NCBI RefSeq assembly: GCF_023195895.1
Contig: NZ_JALPRK010000006.1
Span: 178,766 to 242,765 of the forward strand
DNA length: 64,000 nucleotides
Reading direction: 5' to 3'
Source: Paenibacillus mellifer
GTDB taxonomy: Bacteria > Bacillota > Bacilli > Paenibacillales > Paenibacillaceae
Both the position numbers and the translations under genes were made by a program. Shown here piece by piece: positions 8,784 to 17,403 of the stretch. Position 1 is the stretch's first letter. Each line of letters begins with the position of its first letter. Under the pieces are notes generated by a model. That model had not been told where the DNA came from. It was given only the letters and a program-made list of their open reading frames with translations, and made no database searches.

Positions 8784-9841
8784 ATCAAGAACCTATCGTA
8801 ACGGACGAAACGTTTAACGGACTGCTAAAACAAGCGTTTAACGCCGGAGCATCCGATTTGCATGTGACGGTGAACTCTCCGCCGGTGCTGCGTGTCGATG
8901 GAACGCTTCAAGCACTGGGTGAGGAGCTGTTGTCACCGTCTTCGCTGGAACAGATCGTACAGGAGTTAATGAGCCCGGCTCAGTATAAGAAATTCACGGA
9001 TCAGGGGGAGCTGGACTTCTCTTACGGCGTACCTGGGATCTCCCGGTTCCGGATCAATGTATTCCGGCAGCGGGGTTCGATCAGCATTGCGGTAAGAGTC
9101 ATCTCGCCGTCCATCCCCGCTTTCGAGACGTTAAATTTGCCGTCCGTGCTATTGAAGCTGGCCCAGAAGCCGCAAGGCCTGTTCCTCGTCACCGGACCGA
9201 CCGGAAGCGGGAAATCAACCACTCTGGCTTCCCTGATTGACTACATCAATCATACGCAACGCAAGCATATCGTGACGTTGGAGGATCCGATCGAATATCT
9301 GCATCGACATGATAAGTCGATCATTAATCAACGGGAAGTGGGGCTGGATACGGTATCATTTGACAGCGGCCTCCGGGCGGCGCTTCGCCAGGACCCGGAT
9401 ATTATTCTAGTTGGCGAGATGCGTGATCCGGAAACGATTCGGACGGCGATCACGGCGGCCGAAACCGGTCATCTCGTCTTCGCCACCTTACATACGGCCG
9501 ATGCGCCGCAGACAATCGATCGGATTATCGACGCTTTTCCGCCGGCCCAACAAGGGCAGATCCGGATTCAGCTCGCATCGGTGCTGCTGGCGATCTTGTC
9601 CCAGCGGCTGCTTCCTTCCCGCAGTGGGAAAGGGCGCATTTGCACGACGGAGTTGCTGCTGAACCCGCCGGCGGTCGGCAATCTGATCCGTACGGAGAAG
9701 GTGCACCAGATCAAAAGCGTGATGCAAACGAATTTCCAGCTTGGAATGCACACGCTGGAGATGAGCTTGCGCGAGCTGCTCAGGCTGGGTGCAGTGGATG
9801 AAGCCTCAGCCCGGCCGTACTTGACGGAAAGCACGCTCTAA
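8780..9841 (+). CDS. pilT: Pilus retraction ATPase PilT
   Basis: The 353-residue protein shows Walker A GPTGSGKSTT near residue 140, Asp box, Walker B (DIILVGEMRDPETI) and the PilT-type His box (ETGHLVFATLHTADA). The N-terminal ASDLHVTVNSPPVLRVDG is typical of PilT. It would drive pilus depolymerisation, as needed for twitching or DNA uptake. Its start overlaps the pilB stop (ATGA), giving coupled translation. The C-terminal retraction motif AIRNLI is not exact here (PPAVGNLIRTEKVHQI occupies the place). Confidence 0.94.
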   Translation: MNQEPIVTDETFNGLLKQAFNAGASDLHVTVNSPPVLRVDGTLQALGEELLSPSSLEQIVQELMSPAQYKKFTDQGELDFSYGVPGISRFRINVFRQRGSISIAVRVISPSIPAFETLNLPSVLLKLAQKPQGLFLVTGPTGSGKSTTLASLIDYINHTQRKHIVTLEDPIEYLHRHDKSIINQREVGLDTVSFDSGLRAALRQDPDIILVGEMRDPETIRTAITAAETGHLVFATLHTADAPQTIDRIIDAFPPAQQGQIRIQLASVLLAILSQRLLPSRSGKGRICTTELLLNPPAVGNLIRTEKVHQIKSVMQTNFQLGMHTLEMSLRELLRLGAVDEASARPYLTESTL

Positions 9842-9891
9842 TTTACGGGTGGCGCTAAGACAGATGTGAGAAGCGGAAGGACAGATGCCAG

Positions 9892-11100
9892 ATGCCCCAG
9901 TACGTATATCAGGGCAAGGATGGGGTGGGGAAACAACGCAAAGGAGCCTTGCAAGCTCCGGATCGACCCACTGCGCTTGCCGAGCTGAAGAGACAGCAAA
10001 TCGTTGTAACAGGTCTGCGCGAAAAGCGGGAGACCGTTTGGAATAAAGAGTTTTACCTGGGCAGCCCGGTCAAGAATGAACAGTTCGTGGTGTTTTGCCG
10101 GCAATTCGCCACGATGATCAAAGCGGGGATATCGATCGTAGAGGCGACCGCCATCCTGGCGGAGCAGTCCGAAAGCAAACCGCTGAAGAAGACGTTGGCT
10201 GAAGTGGCAGCCGAGCTTCGTAAAGGCAATACGTTCTCCGGGGTGATCTCGGCGTACCCGCGGATCTTTCCGACGATCTTCGTGCACATGATCCGTGCAG
10301 GTGAAGAGGCGGGCAGCATGGAGGAGACGTTGGAGCGGCTGGCCGTGTATTTTGAAAAAGCGCATGTCACGCGGGAAAAAGTGAAGTCAGCGATGACCTA
10401 TCCGATGATCGTCAGCGTGATGGCGGTGTTTGTCATTATCTTTTTGCTGAAATTTATGATTCCGCGCTTTCAAGCGATGTTCGCTCAACTGGGCGGGGAC
10501 TTGCCGGCAATTACGAAGTTCACGCTTGGGCTCAGTCGCAGCCTGGAACAACATTGGATGGTTTGGCTGTTGATCGCCTTGGCGGCGGTAGCTGCGGTCT
10601 ATCTACTCCTAAAGTGGGAGCGCGGAGCGTATGCCTGGGATTATCTCAAGCTCAAGGCTCCTGTGTTTGGGATACTGAATCGGAAAAGCGCAATCGCGCA
10701 ACTGACGCGGACCTTGTCCTCGCTGTTCGCCAGTGCGGTGCCGGTGCTCCAAGCCCTGGCCATCGTGGAGAAGGCGGTTGGCAATCGAGTCATCGGAGAT
10801 ACGCTCCGGGAATGCCAGACCTCGCTGCGCCAAGGTCGGCCGTTGTCTGAGCCGCTGCGCCAGTCGTGGGTATTTCCACCGTTGGTGACTCAGATGATCC
10901 GGGTTGGCGAAGAGACGGGCTCGATCGATACGATGTTGGGCAAAGTAGCTGATTTCTACGAACGCGACGTGGAGAATACCGTGGACAAGCTGAAGCAGTT
11001 GATTGAGCCGGTGATGATCCTTTTGCTGGCTGGCGTGGTTGGATTTATTATCGCCTCGGTGATGATCCCGATGCTTAGCTTATATCGAAATATTAGTTAA
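9892..11100 (+). CDS. pilC: Type IV pilus inner membrane platform protein PilC (GspF family)
   Basis: The 402-residue protein has two tandem GspF domains (about 70-190 and 275-395) and three membrane segments, near 170-192, 223-243 and 372-392. Diagnostic stretches are FCRQFATMIKAGISIVEA, MIRAGEEAGSMEETLERLA and MIRVGEETGSIDTMLGKVA. It bridges the PilB/PilT motors and the pilin subunits. The ATG at 9892 follows GGAAGG at slightly long spacing. It lies 50 bases after pilT in the same operon. Confidence 0.93.
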   Translation: MPQYVYQGKDGVGKQRKGALQAPDRPTALAELKRQQIVVTGLREKRETVWNKEFYLGSPVKNEQFVVFCRQFATMIKAGISIVEATAILAEQSESKPLKKTLAEVAAELRKGNTFSGVISAYPRIFPTIFVHMIRAGEEAGSMEETLERLAVYFEKAHVTREKVKSAMTYPMIVSVMAVFVIIFLLKFMIPRFQAMFAQLGGDLPAITKFTLGLSRSLEQHWMVWLLIALAAVAAVYLLLKWERGAYAWDYLKLKAPVFGILNRKSAIAQLTRTLSSLFASAVPVLQALAIVEKAVGNRVIGDTLRECQTSLRQGRPLSEPLRQSWVFPPLVTQMIRVGEETGSIDTMLGKVADFYERDVENTVDKLKQLIEPVMILLLAGVVGFIIASVMIPMLSLYRNIS

Positions 11101-11144
11101 TCTTGGCTCAAAAGTTACGAATTATTTAAGGAGGTTAATTAATC

Positions 11145-11591
11145 ATGATAGCACTTATCCAACGTTTTCAACGTTTACGTAAGGAAGAGAAGGGGATCAC
11201 GCTCGTTGAATTGCTAGCCGTGATCGTGATTATTGGCGTCATTGCCGCTATCGCCGTGCCATTAATTACGGGGCTGCTGGACGACACGAAGGCAAATGCC
11301 AGATCGGCGACGGCGAACCAGCTGTACGAGGCGGCGAGATTGCGATCAATTGCGAAGAATAATGGGGAGATCACGGGCACGCATAAGTTGTCTGAGTTAG
11401 TTGCAGACAAGTATATCCAAAGCGGTCTAACGGATCCGAAATCGGGGAACACCTTGGCCGATACGACAACGGTTAACTTGGGAGCGACAGGTACTGCAAC
11501 GGTTGTAACGCTCGTCGTTACAGGTGGTGATACCATTACCTTCAATGCAACCGATTTGAAGAATAGTAAACCGGGTACAAAGGTGCCTTAA
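11145..11591 (+). CDS. pilA: Major-type IV prepilin (PilA-like)
   Basis: The 148-residue protein has leader MIALIQRFQRLRKEEKG, then ITLVELLAVIVIIGVIAAIAVPLI with Glu at mature position 5, the standard N-methylated helix of a pilin. The head is small and Thr/Ala-rich with no cysteine pair, so no disulfide-bounded D-region is present. It is preceded by a strong AAGGAGG at 11128-11134, stronger than those of its neighbours, which fits a structural subunit. The stop overlaps the pilD start (TAATG). Confidence 0.88.
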   Translation: MIALIQRFQRLRKEEKGITLVELLAVIVIIGVIAAIAVPLITGLLDDTKANARSATANQLYEAARLRSIAKNNGEITGTHKLSELVADKYIQSGLTDPKSGNTLADTTTVNLGATGTATVVTLVVTGGDTITFNATDLKNSKPGTKVP

Positions 11592-12370
11592 TGGAAGCCA
11601 ACGTACTCCTGACGGCGCTGAATTTGATCGCCGGGCTGGCCTTGGGGCCGGCCCTGGCGCGCTACGGGCGCCGGCTGCTCGCGCGGCGCGGGCTGCTCCG
11701 CGCCGTCGGCGGCGAAGCCGCAGGCCCGGCGGCGCGCGAAGCGGCCGCCACGGGCGAGCCTGCGGGCGGCGCGGCTGACGCCAGCGCCGCTGCCGCCCCC
11801 GCCTCCGGCCGGCTGCGCCGGGCCGGAGACCTCGCCGCCGCCCTCGCGACGGCGGCGCTGTTCGCGCTGATGCACCTGAAGTTCGGTGCATCGGGCGAAT
11901 GGGCGGTCGGCCTGCTGCTGACCGCCCTGGCCGTGGTGTGCGCGGTCACCGACCTGACCGCGCACATCATCCCCAACGGCGCCGTGCTCGGCTTCGGCGC
12001 CGTGCTGCTCGTAGCCGCCCCGCTGGCGGGCGGCGTCCCGCTGGGGAGCCAAGCGCTGGGCGCGCTTGGCGGCGGCGGTCTGCTGCTGCTGATCGCCCTC
12101 CTTACCTCCGGGAAGGGGATGGGGATGGGCGACGTGAAGCTGCTGACCGTCTTCGGCTGGGTCGTCGGCTTTCCCGGCGTGCTCCTGGCCTTGTTTCTGG
12201 CCAGCGCGGCCGGCGCGGCCGCCGGACTGCTGCAACTGGCGCGAGGCCGCAGAACCCGCGGCCAGACGCTGGCGTTTGGTCCCTTTTTGGCGATCGGCAC
12301 CTTGGTGGTTTACATGTATGGAAAGGAGATCATCCATTGGTATCTGCAAAACGTCATTCCCCTTTACTAA
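11591..12370 (+). CDS. pilD: Prepilin peptidase, A24 family, lacking the cysteine-bearing N-terminal domain
   Basis: The 259-residue membrane protein carries both catalytic Asp motifs of type IV prepilin peptidases: AVTDLTAHIIPN (near residue 122) and GMGDVKLLTVFGW (near 180). The N-terminal region, which in usual PilD holds the two CxxC pairs and the cytoplasmic methyltransferase-associated loop, is replaced by an Ala/Gly/Arg-rich stretch (about 30-75) with no cysteine. The coding sequence is much richer in G and C than its neighbours. It should cleave the prepilins of this locus, but N-methylation is doubtful. Its 3' end contains the pilM start and ribosome binding site. Confidence 0.85.
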   Translation: MEANVLLTALNLIAGLALGPALARYGRRLLARRGLLRAVGGEAAGPAAREAAATGEPAGGAADASAAAAPASGRLRRAGDLAAALATAALFALMHLKFGASGEWAVGLLLTALAVVCAVTDLTAHIIPNGAVLGFGAVLLVAAPLAGGVPLGSQALGALGGGGLLLLIALLTSGKGMGMGDVKLLTVFGWVVGFPGVLLALFLASAAGAAAGLLQLARGRRTRGQTLAFGPFLAIGTLVVYMYGKEIIHWYLQNVIPLY

Positions 12371-13296
12371 GCCGACGGCCGGCCCATATCGGAATTACCA
12401 TCGACGAGGATGGCATCCGTTACGTCAAATACAACCCCAAACGGGGTACCGTGGAACGGGCCGGCTTGCTGCCGGTAGATGCCGAACTGAACGAGGACGG
12501 AGTTCCCGATGTGACCGGGGTAATCGATATGGTGAAGCGCTGGGCGAACCGCCGGGGACTTACCGGGAAGAAAGTCCGCTTGGCCGCTCCCACCTCTCAG
12601 TCGTTTATTCGTTTGCTCCGCGTTCCCAAGGTAAGCAGAAGACAGCAGCGCCGCGTAACCGAACTGGAGATCGAAGGCAGCATCCGCTTGCCGTTCGAGG
12701 ATCCGGTGATCGACTACCATTGGATGGAGGATCGGAATCAGGAGGAGGTTTTGCTGACCTTCGTCGCGGCTGTTCCCCACCCGGTCATTCAGGAGCTGGT
12801 AACATCGCTGGAGCTTGCCGGATTACGTCTGGAAGCGGTCGATTTGGCCGCGATCGCACTATCGCGGATTCTCCGGCAGCAGCGTTTGCTTGGGGAATCC
12901 AGTAATGTAATGGCGATCAATTTCAAAGCGAAAGAAGCTGAAGTCTATACATATCACCACGGGTTGCCTGATTTCGTACGCACCTTTCCGCTGGAACCGA
13001 TGTCCGGAGACAAGCTGAACACGTGGAGGTATGGCGAGATCGTATCCTCGGTGACCCGGATCATGAATTTCTACGAATATACGCTGCATGAAGGACATGA
13101 ACGGGTGCAAAGCATCGTGATCGCCGGCGCGGCGCCGGACAAGCCGGAGATCGCCCGGCAGCTGTCGGGGGCTTTTGATCAGGTGAGCGTGTCCGAAGTG
13201 GATGTATCTCCGTATTTTGCGGGACATGAAATGGCGGACCAAGGCAGTTATGCGATTGCCCTCGGCTTGGCGATGAAGGGAGCGGAAAGCCGATGA
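12337..13296 (+). CDS. pilM: Type IV pilus assembly actin-like ATPase PilM (TTG start)
   Basis: The 319-residue protein has the actin-like fold of PilM: HIGITIDEDGIRYVKYN near the N terminus, then KVRLAAPTSQSFIRLLRVP, IEGSIRLPFEDPVIDYHWM, and the later SIVIAGAAPDKPEIARQL. The open frame extends back to 11899 through the reverse-complement-like shadow of pilD, but AAAGGAGAT at 12322-12330 is six bases before the TTG at 12337. A TTG start therefore gives the normal protein and a 34-base overlap with pilD. PilM binds PilN at the inner membrane. Its stop overlaps pilN (ATGA). Confidence 0.87.
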   Translation: MVSAKRHSPLLSRRPAHIGITIDEDGIRYVKYNPKRGTVERAGLLPVDAELNEDGVPDVTGVIDMVKRWANRRGLTGKKVRLAAPTSQSFIRLLRVPKVSRRQQRRVTELEIEGSIRLPFEDPVIDYHWMEDRNQEEVLLTFVAAVPHPVIQELVTSLELAGLRLEAVDLAAIALSRILRQQRLLGESSNVMAINFKAKEAEVYTYHHGLPDFVRTFPLEPMSGDKLNTWRYGEIVSSVTRIMNFYEYTLHEGHERVQSIVIAGAAPDKPEIARQLSGAFDQVSVSEVDVSPYFAGHEMADQGSYAIALGLAMKGAESR

Positions 13297-13844
13297 TCGA
13301 CATCAATTTACTCCCTCCCAAACCCCGTAAGGCATCGGCCGGAGTCGTTCTGCCCATCCTGTTGCTGCTCGCCGGGCTTGCCCTCAGCGCCTTCCTCGGT
13401 TACGAGTATTGGGGGATGCAGGAAAATACTGCCGCCATGAAAACCTCGATCGCTGAAACGGAGCAGCAGCAGGCCGAGCTGCAAAGCGAGCTGCAGAGCT
13501 TGGGCTCCTCCGGAATCAGCGCCGCGGGTGCCGAGTTGATTGAGAAGCAGCGCGAACAGAGGCCTGATGTGAAGACGCTGATCGGCAGCTTGGAAGCTCC
13601 GCTGCCTACTGGCAGTACGCTCGAGACGGTTCAGTATGGCGAGACCGGACTGATCTGGACCTGCCTGTTCACCAGCTTGAGCCAGGCCAGCGCTTATTCA
13701 ACCGCGCTCCGTGAACAGCCGGACCTTAGCGGAGAGCTGATTCAATCCGTGAAGGAGCTGCCGGGGCAAGGATATATCGGAACGTTTGAACTACGGCTGG
13801 GAACGGGAGCGGGAGCGGCGGAACAGGCAGGTGGCGGCGAATGA
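13293..13844 (+). CDS. pilN: Type IV pilus assembly protein PilN
   Basis: The 183-residue protein begins MIDINLLPPKPRK, the conserved PilN motif that docks into PilM, then has one membrane helix (about 16-35) and a coiled-coil-like segment (ETEQQQAELQSELQSL), followed by a small periplasmic-type domain. It forms the alignment complex with PilM and PilO. It overlaps both neighbours by four bases. Confidence 0.88.
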   Translation: MIDINLLPPKPRKASAGVVLPILLLLAGLALSAFLGYEYWGMQENTAAMKTSIAETEQQQAELQSELQSLGSSGISAAGAELIEKQREQRPDVKTLIGSLEAPLPTGSTLETVQYGETGLIWTCLFTSLSQASAYSTALREQPDLSGELIQSVKELPGQGYIGTFELRLGTGAGAAEQAGGGE

Positions 13845-14455
13845 AGACGGAACAAAGCTTCGGATCTGCCGGAGCCCGCTGGATGCTGGTTGCAGCCCTC
13901 GTAATGCTGGCGGCGGGATCATTTTATTTCTTCGGTTACCGACCGGAAGTGGAACAATCCGTGAGCCTTGAGTCCGACCATGAGGAGAAACGGTTATTTC
14001 TGCAAAAGACTCAGGCGATTGTGGAGGCCCGGCGAGCGGATCTGGCGGCGGAGAACGCTTCGGCCGACGCTGCCAAACGGGAGGCAGCCGTACCTGGCGA
14101 ACCCGACCGGGAAGGGATTTTGCTTGATCTAGAACAGGCGGCCAAGTCCTCCGGGGTGCGGATCCAGGAGGTTGTCTTCGAGGAGAACGGGATCATCGAA
14201 CCGTCCGCAGATCTAGCTGAACCTACGCCGATAGACGATCCCGGACTGCTGAATGAAGCCGACTTCAACTCGGCAGGGTTCAACGAGATGTCATTTCGGC
14301 TTAAACTGAAGGGGGCGCTGGTGGAGGTCAAAAGCTTCGCCGCGGCCCTGCAAGATGCTGAACGGCTTTATGTTGTCCAGTCCTTCAATTATGGGGACGA
14401 AGAAGCAACAGGCACGAAAACGGCTGTCCTCCAGTTGTTGGCTTTATACCGTTAA
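13841..14455 (+). CDS. pilO: Type IV pilus assembly protein PilO
   Basis: The 204-residue protein has one N-terminal membrane helix (about 14-32, WMLVAALVMLAAGSFYFFGY), a helical stretch, and a C-terminal ferredoxin-like domain (LKGALVEVKSFAAALQDAERLYVVQSF). Position after pilN with an ATGA overlap supports PilO. It is the last gene of the operon and is followed by a terminator. No PilP or PilQ follows, as expected for a cell without an outer membrane. Confidence 0.85.
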   Translation: MKTEQSFGSAGARWMLVAALVMLAAGSFYFFGYRPEVEQSVSLESDHEEKRLFLQKTQAIVEARRADLAAENASADAAKREAAVPGEPDREGILLDLEQAAKSSGVRIQEVVFEENGIIEPSADLAEPTPIDDPGLLNEADFNSAGFNEMSFRLKLKGALVEVKSFAAALQDAERLYVVQSFNYGDEEATGTKTAVLQLLALYR

Positions 14456-14488
14456 TTAGGCGATACCCAAGCACGTTCGGGGATCCAC

Positions 14489-14523
14489 AAAGCATTCCAG
14501 CTATGTGCTGGGGTGCTTTTTTT
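14489..14523 (+). terminator. Intrinsic terminator after pilO
   Basis: AAAGCATTCCAGC pairs with GCTGGGGTGCTTT (two G.T/mismatch positions), followed by a run of seven or more T. Confidence 0.85.
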
Positions 14524-14606
14524 GCAAAACCATATCATTCCTTGATACTTTTTGGTATGTTCACCGTATACATAATTATAATGCTGAAAGGTGGTGCAAC
14601 AGGGGG

Positions 14607-15041
14607 ATGGAAATGTGGGCAATTTGGCTCATCGTCGCCGGAATCTTATTGGTGCTTGAGATGATGACGATGACTTTTTACCTGCTATGGCTCTGCATCG
14701 GTTCGCTGGTTGCGGCAGTCGTGGCTTTGGTGGCCCCCGAAGCCTATTTCTGGCAGGTTGTTGCGGGCTGTCTGGTCGCTTTGGTCCTGACGGTATTTAC
14801 GAAACCGCTCTCCAGAAAATTTCGTGCAGCAAAAGGGTTTAAGGATATCGGTACCGAACTGGTAGGGAAGCAAGGCATTGTGGTGGAACCGATTGAACCC
14901 GGGCAATACGGCATCGTGAAGGTCGGGGGAGATTCTTGGAGCGCTACGGCGACTGTCCCGATCGGCCGGGACGAGAAGGTCCGGGTGCTGGAGCGAGGCA
15001 GTACAATTATCGAAGTAGAACGATGGGAGGAAATTTCTTAA
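14607..15041 (+). CDS. NfeD-like membrane protein
   Basis: The 144-residue protein has three hydrophobic helices in the first 75 residues (MWAIWLIVAGILLVLEMMTM, FYLLWLCIGSLVAAVVALV, YFWQVVAGCLVALVLTVF) and a C-terminal OB-fold-like domain (GKQGIVVEPIEPGQYGIVKV, GDSWSATA), as in short NfeD proteins. These partner with SPFH proteins in membrane microdomains. The next gene is such a protein and overlaps by one base (TAATG). ATG codons at 14607 and 14613 are both possible. AGGTGG and AGGGGG lie before them. Confidence 0.85.
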   Translation: MEMWAIWLIVAGILLVLEMMTMTFYLLWLCIGSLVAAVVALVAPEAYFWQVVAGCLVALVLTVFTKPLSRKFRAAKGFKDIGTELVGKQGIVVEPIEPGQYGIVKVGGDSWSATATVPIGRDEKVRVLERGSTIIEVERWEEIS

Positions 15042-15976
15042 TGCAATGGGCAATTATTGCGGTCATTGTCGTTGTTGTCGTCGTATTTATCTCATTGACG
15101 GTCAAAATCGTACCGCAGCAACGGGTGGGAGTCGTCGAACGGCTCGGTAAATTCAACCGCTTGCTGACGCCGGGTCTTAACGTACTGATCCCGGTCATCG
15201 ATCAGGTGCGTACGTATCATGATTTGCGGATTCAACAAACCAATGTGCCTCCGCAAACCGTAATCACCAAGGATAACGTTCAGGTTCAGATCGACACGAT
15301 CATCTTCTATCAAGTGGTGAATCCGGAGCAAGCGACGTACGGCATCTCCGATTTTGTCTACGGGGTTCGGAACATTACGACCGCAACGCTGCGTCAAATT
15401 ATCGGTAAGATGGAGCTGGACGAAACATTGTCTGGTCGGGAGAAGATTTCGACCGATATCCGGACCGCGTTGGACGAAGCGACGGAGAAATGGGGCGTAC
15501 GGATCGAGCGGGTGGAAGTACTCGATATCCGACCGCCGGTAGATATCCAAGAAGCGATGGACAAACAAATGAAGGCCGAACGGAACAAACGGGCGATCGT
15601 GCTTGAAGCTGAAGCGGCTAAGCAGGATATGATCCTGCGTGCGGAAGGTGACAAGCAAAGTAAAATCCTGAAAGCCGAGGGCGACAAGGAAGCGCGGATT
15701 CGCGAAGCCGAAGGCTTCCGTCAAGCCCAAGAACTCGAGGCGCTTGGGGAAGCGAAAGCGATCGAGTCGGTTGCTGCGGCGGAGAAAACGCGGATCGAAA
15801 TGCTTCGCGACGCAACCCTGAACGAAGCGGTCTTGGCTTACCAGTCCTTCGAAGCGTTGAAGGAAGTGGCTAAGGGACCGGCGAACAAGGTGTTCATCCC
15901 GTCCAATGCGATTGAGACGCTGGGGAGCCTCGGCGCCATCAGCGAAGTCTTCAAGGCCGGCAAGGACGGCAAATAA
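15041..15976 (+). CDS. SPFH/stomatin-like membrane protein (slipin/QmcA type)
   Basis: The 311-residue protein has an N-terminal membrane helix (about 3-22), an SPFH domain (about 24-190: VVERLGKFNRLLTPGLNVLIP, DNVQVQIDTIIFYQVVNPEQA, WGVRIERVEVLDIRPP) and a long charged coiled coil (about 190-275, many KAEGDKEA-type repeats). It probably scaffolds membrane microdomains with the NfeD protein encoded just before it. GGGAGGAAA precedes the ATG at 15041. The frame opening at 14936 is inside nfeD and is not used. Confidence 0.9.
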   Translation: MQWAIIAVIVVVVVVFISLTVKIVPQQRVGVVERLGKFNRLLTPGLNVLIPVIDQVRTYHDLRIQQTNVPPQTVITKDNVQVQIDTIIFYQVVNPEQATYGISDFVYGVRNITTATLRQIIGKMELDETLSGREKISTDIRTALDEATEKWGVRIERVEVLDIRPPVDIQEAMDKQMKAERNKRAIVLEAEAAKQDMILRAEGDKQSKILKAEGDKEARIREAEGFRQAQELEALGEAKAIESVAAAEKTRIEMLRDATLNEAVLAYQSFEALKEVAKGPANKVFIPSNAIETLGSLGAISEVFKAGKDGK

Positions 15977-15990
15977 GTGCATTAAACCTA

Positions 15991-16029
15991 AAGATCCTGG
16001 CAAGAGATTGTTCTTGCCAGGATCTTTTT
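15991..16029. terminator. Strong intrinsic terminator after the SPFH gene
   Basis: A 15-bp perfect stem, AAGATCCTGGCAAGA (15991-16005) with its complement at 16012-16026, then T-rich. It lies between convergent genes and its A-rich left side could serve the minus strand too. Confidence 0.92.
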
Positions 16030-16034
16030 CACGT

Positions 16035-16634
16035 CTAAACGGTTCTAAGCTCCATCGCCCGGTATTGTCCCGGAGTAAATCCGGTCCATTTCTTGAAGGC
16101 ATTGTGGAAGGCGCTGGGCTCGGAATAATGCAGTAAATAAGCGATATCGCTGGAGGAATATTCTCGCTGCTTCAGATAGGCTTTGGCCATCTCCATGCGT
16201 ATGCTCGCCGACAATTGCTGGTAGGAGGTGCCCTCCTCGCTCAGTTTCAATTGCAGCGTTCTTGGACTCATCGCAAACGCCTCCGCCGACTGTTGCAGGC
16301 TTGGAAGATAACCGGGCAGGCAGGACAATATCCAGCCGCGGAGCTGGGCGGACCACTGCTTTCCACGGACCAGCTTGTTTTTGATCTCCTCTGCAATTGC
16401 CTCAAAGGATTGCCGTAACCTCGGATTGGAATACAACATCGGATATTGCAGGACTTCCCGGTCCATCCGGAAGTAGGCTTCTTCTCCGCCAAACTGGGGT
16501 TCAATCCCAAAGATCGCACAATAAGCACGGAGATCCTCAGGAGCGGGATAAGTGAGCTGCAGCTCACGAAGCGGAACAGGCTGCTGGCTCATTCGGAGCA
16601 GAAGATGATAAACCGAGCTCACCATATCGTCCAA
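16035..16634 (-). pseudogene. AraC-family regulator, apparently 5'-truncated
   Basis: The frame encodes the second half of an AraC regulator of the OruR/Arabinose_bd type. The two-helix HTH domain is intact at the C terminus (LQQSAEAFAMSPRTLQLKL, GTSYQQLSASIRMEMAKAYL, SEPSAFHNAFKKWTGFTPGQYR). Related full-length proteins are about 330 residues, so about 130 N-terminal residues are missing. A stop codon lies a short way upstream in frame, no ATG with a ribosome binding site is present, and the first possible codon is a TTG at 16634. It may be a remnant, or a short HTH protein if the TTG is used. It faces the oxidoreductase gene at 16771. Confidence 0.65.
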
Positions 16635-16770
16635 GCAATAACGGGAGATGGGAAGTGAATGTGACGCAATCGATCATATCTTCGGTTGGATGTTCGCCTT
16701 ATGCTATAGATACCATACCATGCATCGTAAGCCGATGACACTGAAATTCCAATCGAAGGAGGTCCACCAA

Positions 16771-17349
16771 ATGAATGTCTTGGTTATCAACGGTCACCCT
16801 GATCCCGAGGGTTATTGCACCGCATTGGCAGGGGCTTATCGGGATGCCGCCGCATCTCAAGCCAGCGCAAAGGTCCGGGAAATCGACTTAAGTCGAAGTT
16901 CCTTTCATCTGAATCTTAAATACGGTTATCGACAAAGAACCGAACTCGAGGATGAACTGAGGGAAGCGCAGGAGCTGATCCGCTGGGCCGATCATCTGGT
17001 TTTTGTTTATCCGACGTGGTGGGGGACGATGCCGGCAGTCCTGAAGGGTTTCTTCGACCGCGTCTTCTTACCTGGATTTGCTTACCGACAGCGCCCGGAT
17101 TCCCTGCTCTGGGATAAACTTCTCAAGGGGAAAACCGCGCATTTGATCGTGACGATGGATACGCCATCCTGGTACAATCGCTGGGTCTATAAACGGGCAG
17201 GGCACCGGGTGATGAGAAACAATATTTTGGGTTATTGCGGCATCAAGACGGTGCGCATTACAGAGTTCAACATGGTTTCCTCCTCACAGGAATCTACACG
17301 CTTCAAATGGCTGGAAAAAGTGAAAAAACTGGGCTCTGTGCTGGCCTAA
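16771..17349 (+). CDS. NAD(P)H dehydrogenase (quinone)/flavodoxin-fold oxidoreductase
   Basis: The 192-residue protein begins with a flavodoxin-like strand and FMN/FAD-binding loop (MNVLVINGHPDPEGYC) and has FVYPTWWGTMPAVLKGFFDRVF, the hallmark of the KefF/MdaB/NQO-like family, then HLIVTMDTPSWYN. It should reduce quinones or similar acceptors in the cytoplasm. The ATG at 16771 follows GAAGGAGGT at 16755-16763. The upstream truncated AraC gene is divergent and may once have regulated it. Confidence 0.85.
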   Translation: MNVLVINGHPDPEGYCTALAGAYRDAAASQASAKVREIDLSRSSFHLNLKYGYRQRTELEDELREAQELIRWADHLVFVYPTWWGTMPAVLKGFFDRVFLPGFAYRQRPDSLLWDKLLKGKTAHLIVTMDTPSWYNRWVYKRAGHRVMRNNILGYCGIKTVRITEFNMVSSSQESTRFKWLEKVKKLGSVLA

Positions 17350-17353
17350 CCCA

Positions 17354-17393
17354 AAGAACCGTCCGATGAGATGCAATCGGACGGTTCTCTTTA
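17354..17393. terminator. Bidirectional terminator between the oxidoreductase gene and pspA
   Basis: AGAACCGTCCGAT (17355-17367) pairs perfectly with 17376-17388. T-rich on the plus side and A-rich on the other, suited to both convergent genes. Confidence 0.88.
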
Positions 17394-17403
17394 TACCAAC
17401 GGC

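Noticed and set aside
11899..12336. N-terminal extension of PilM
   Set aside because: It translates an alternative frame of pilD, is Arg-rich, and a clear ribosome binding site with TTG lies at 12322-12339.
15092..16102. 336-residue open frame opposite the SPFH gene
   Set aside because: Shadow frame crossing the terminator; composition is not protein-like.
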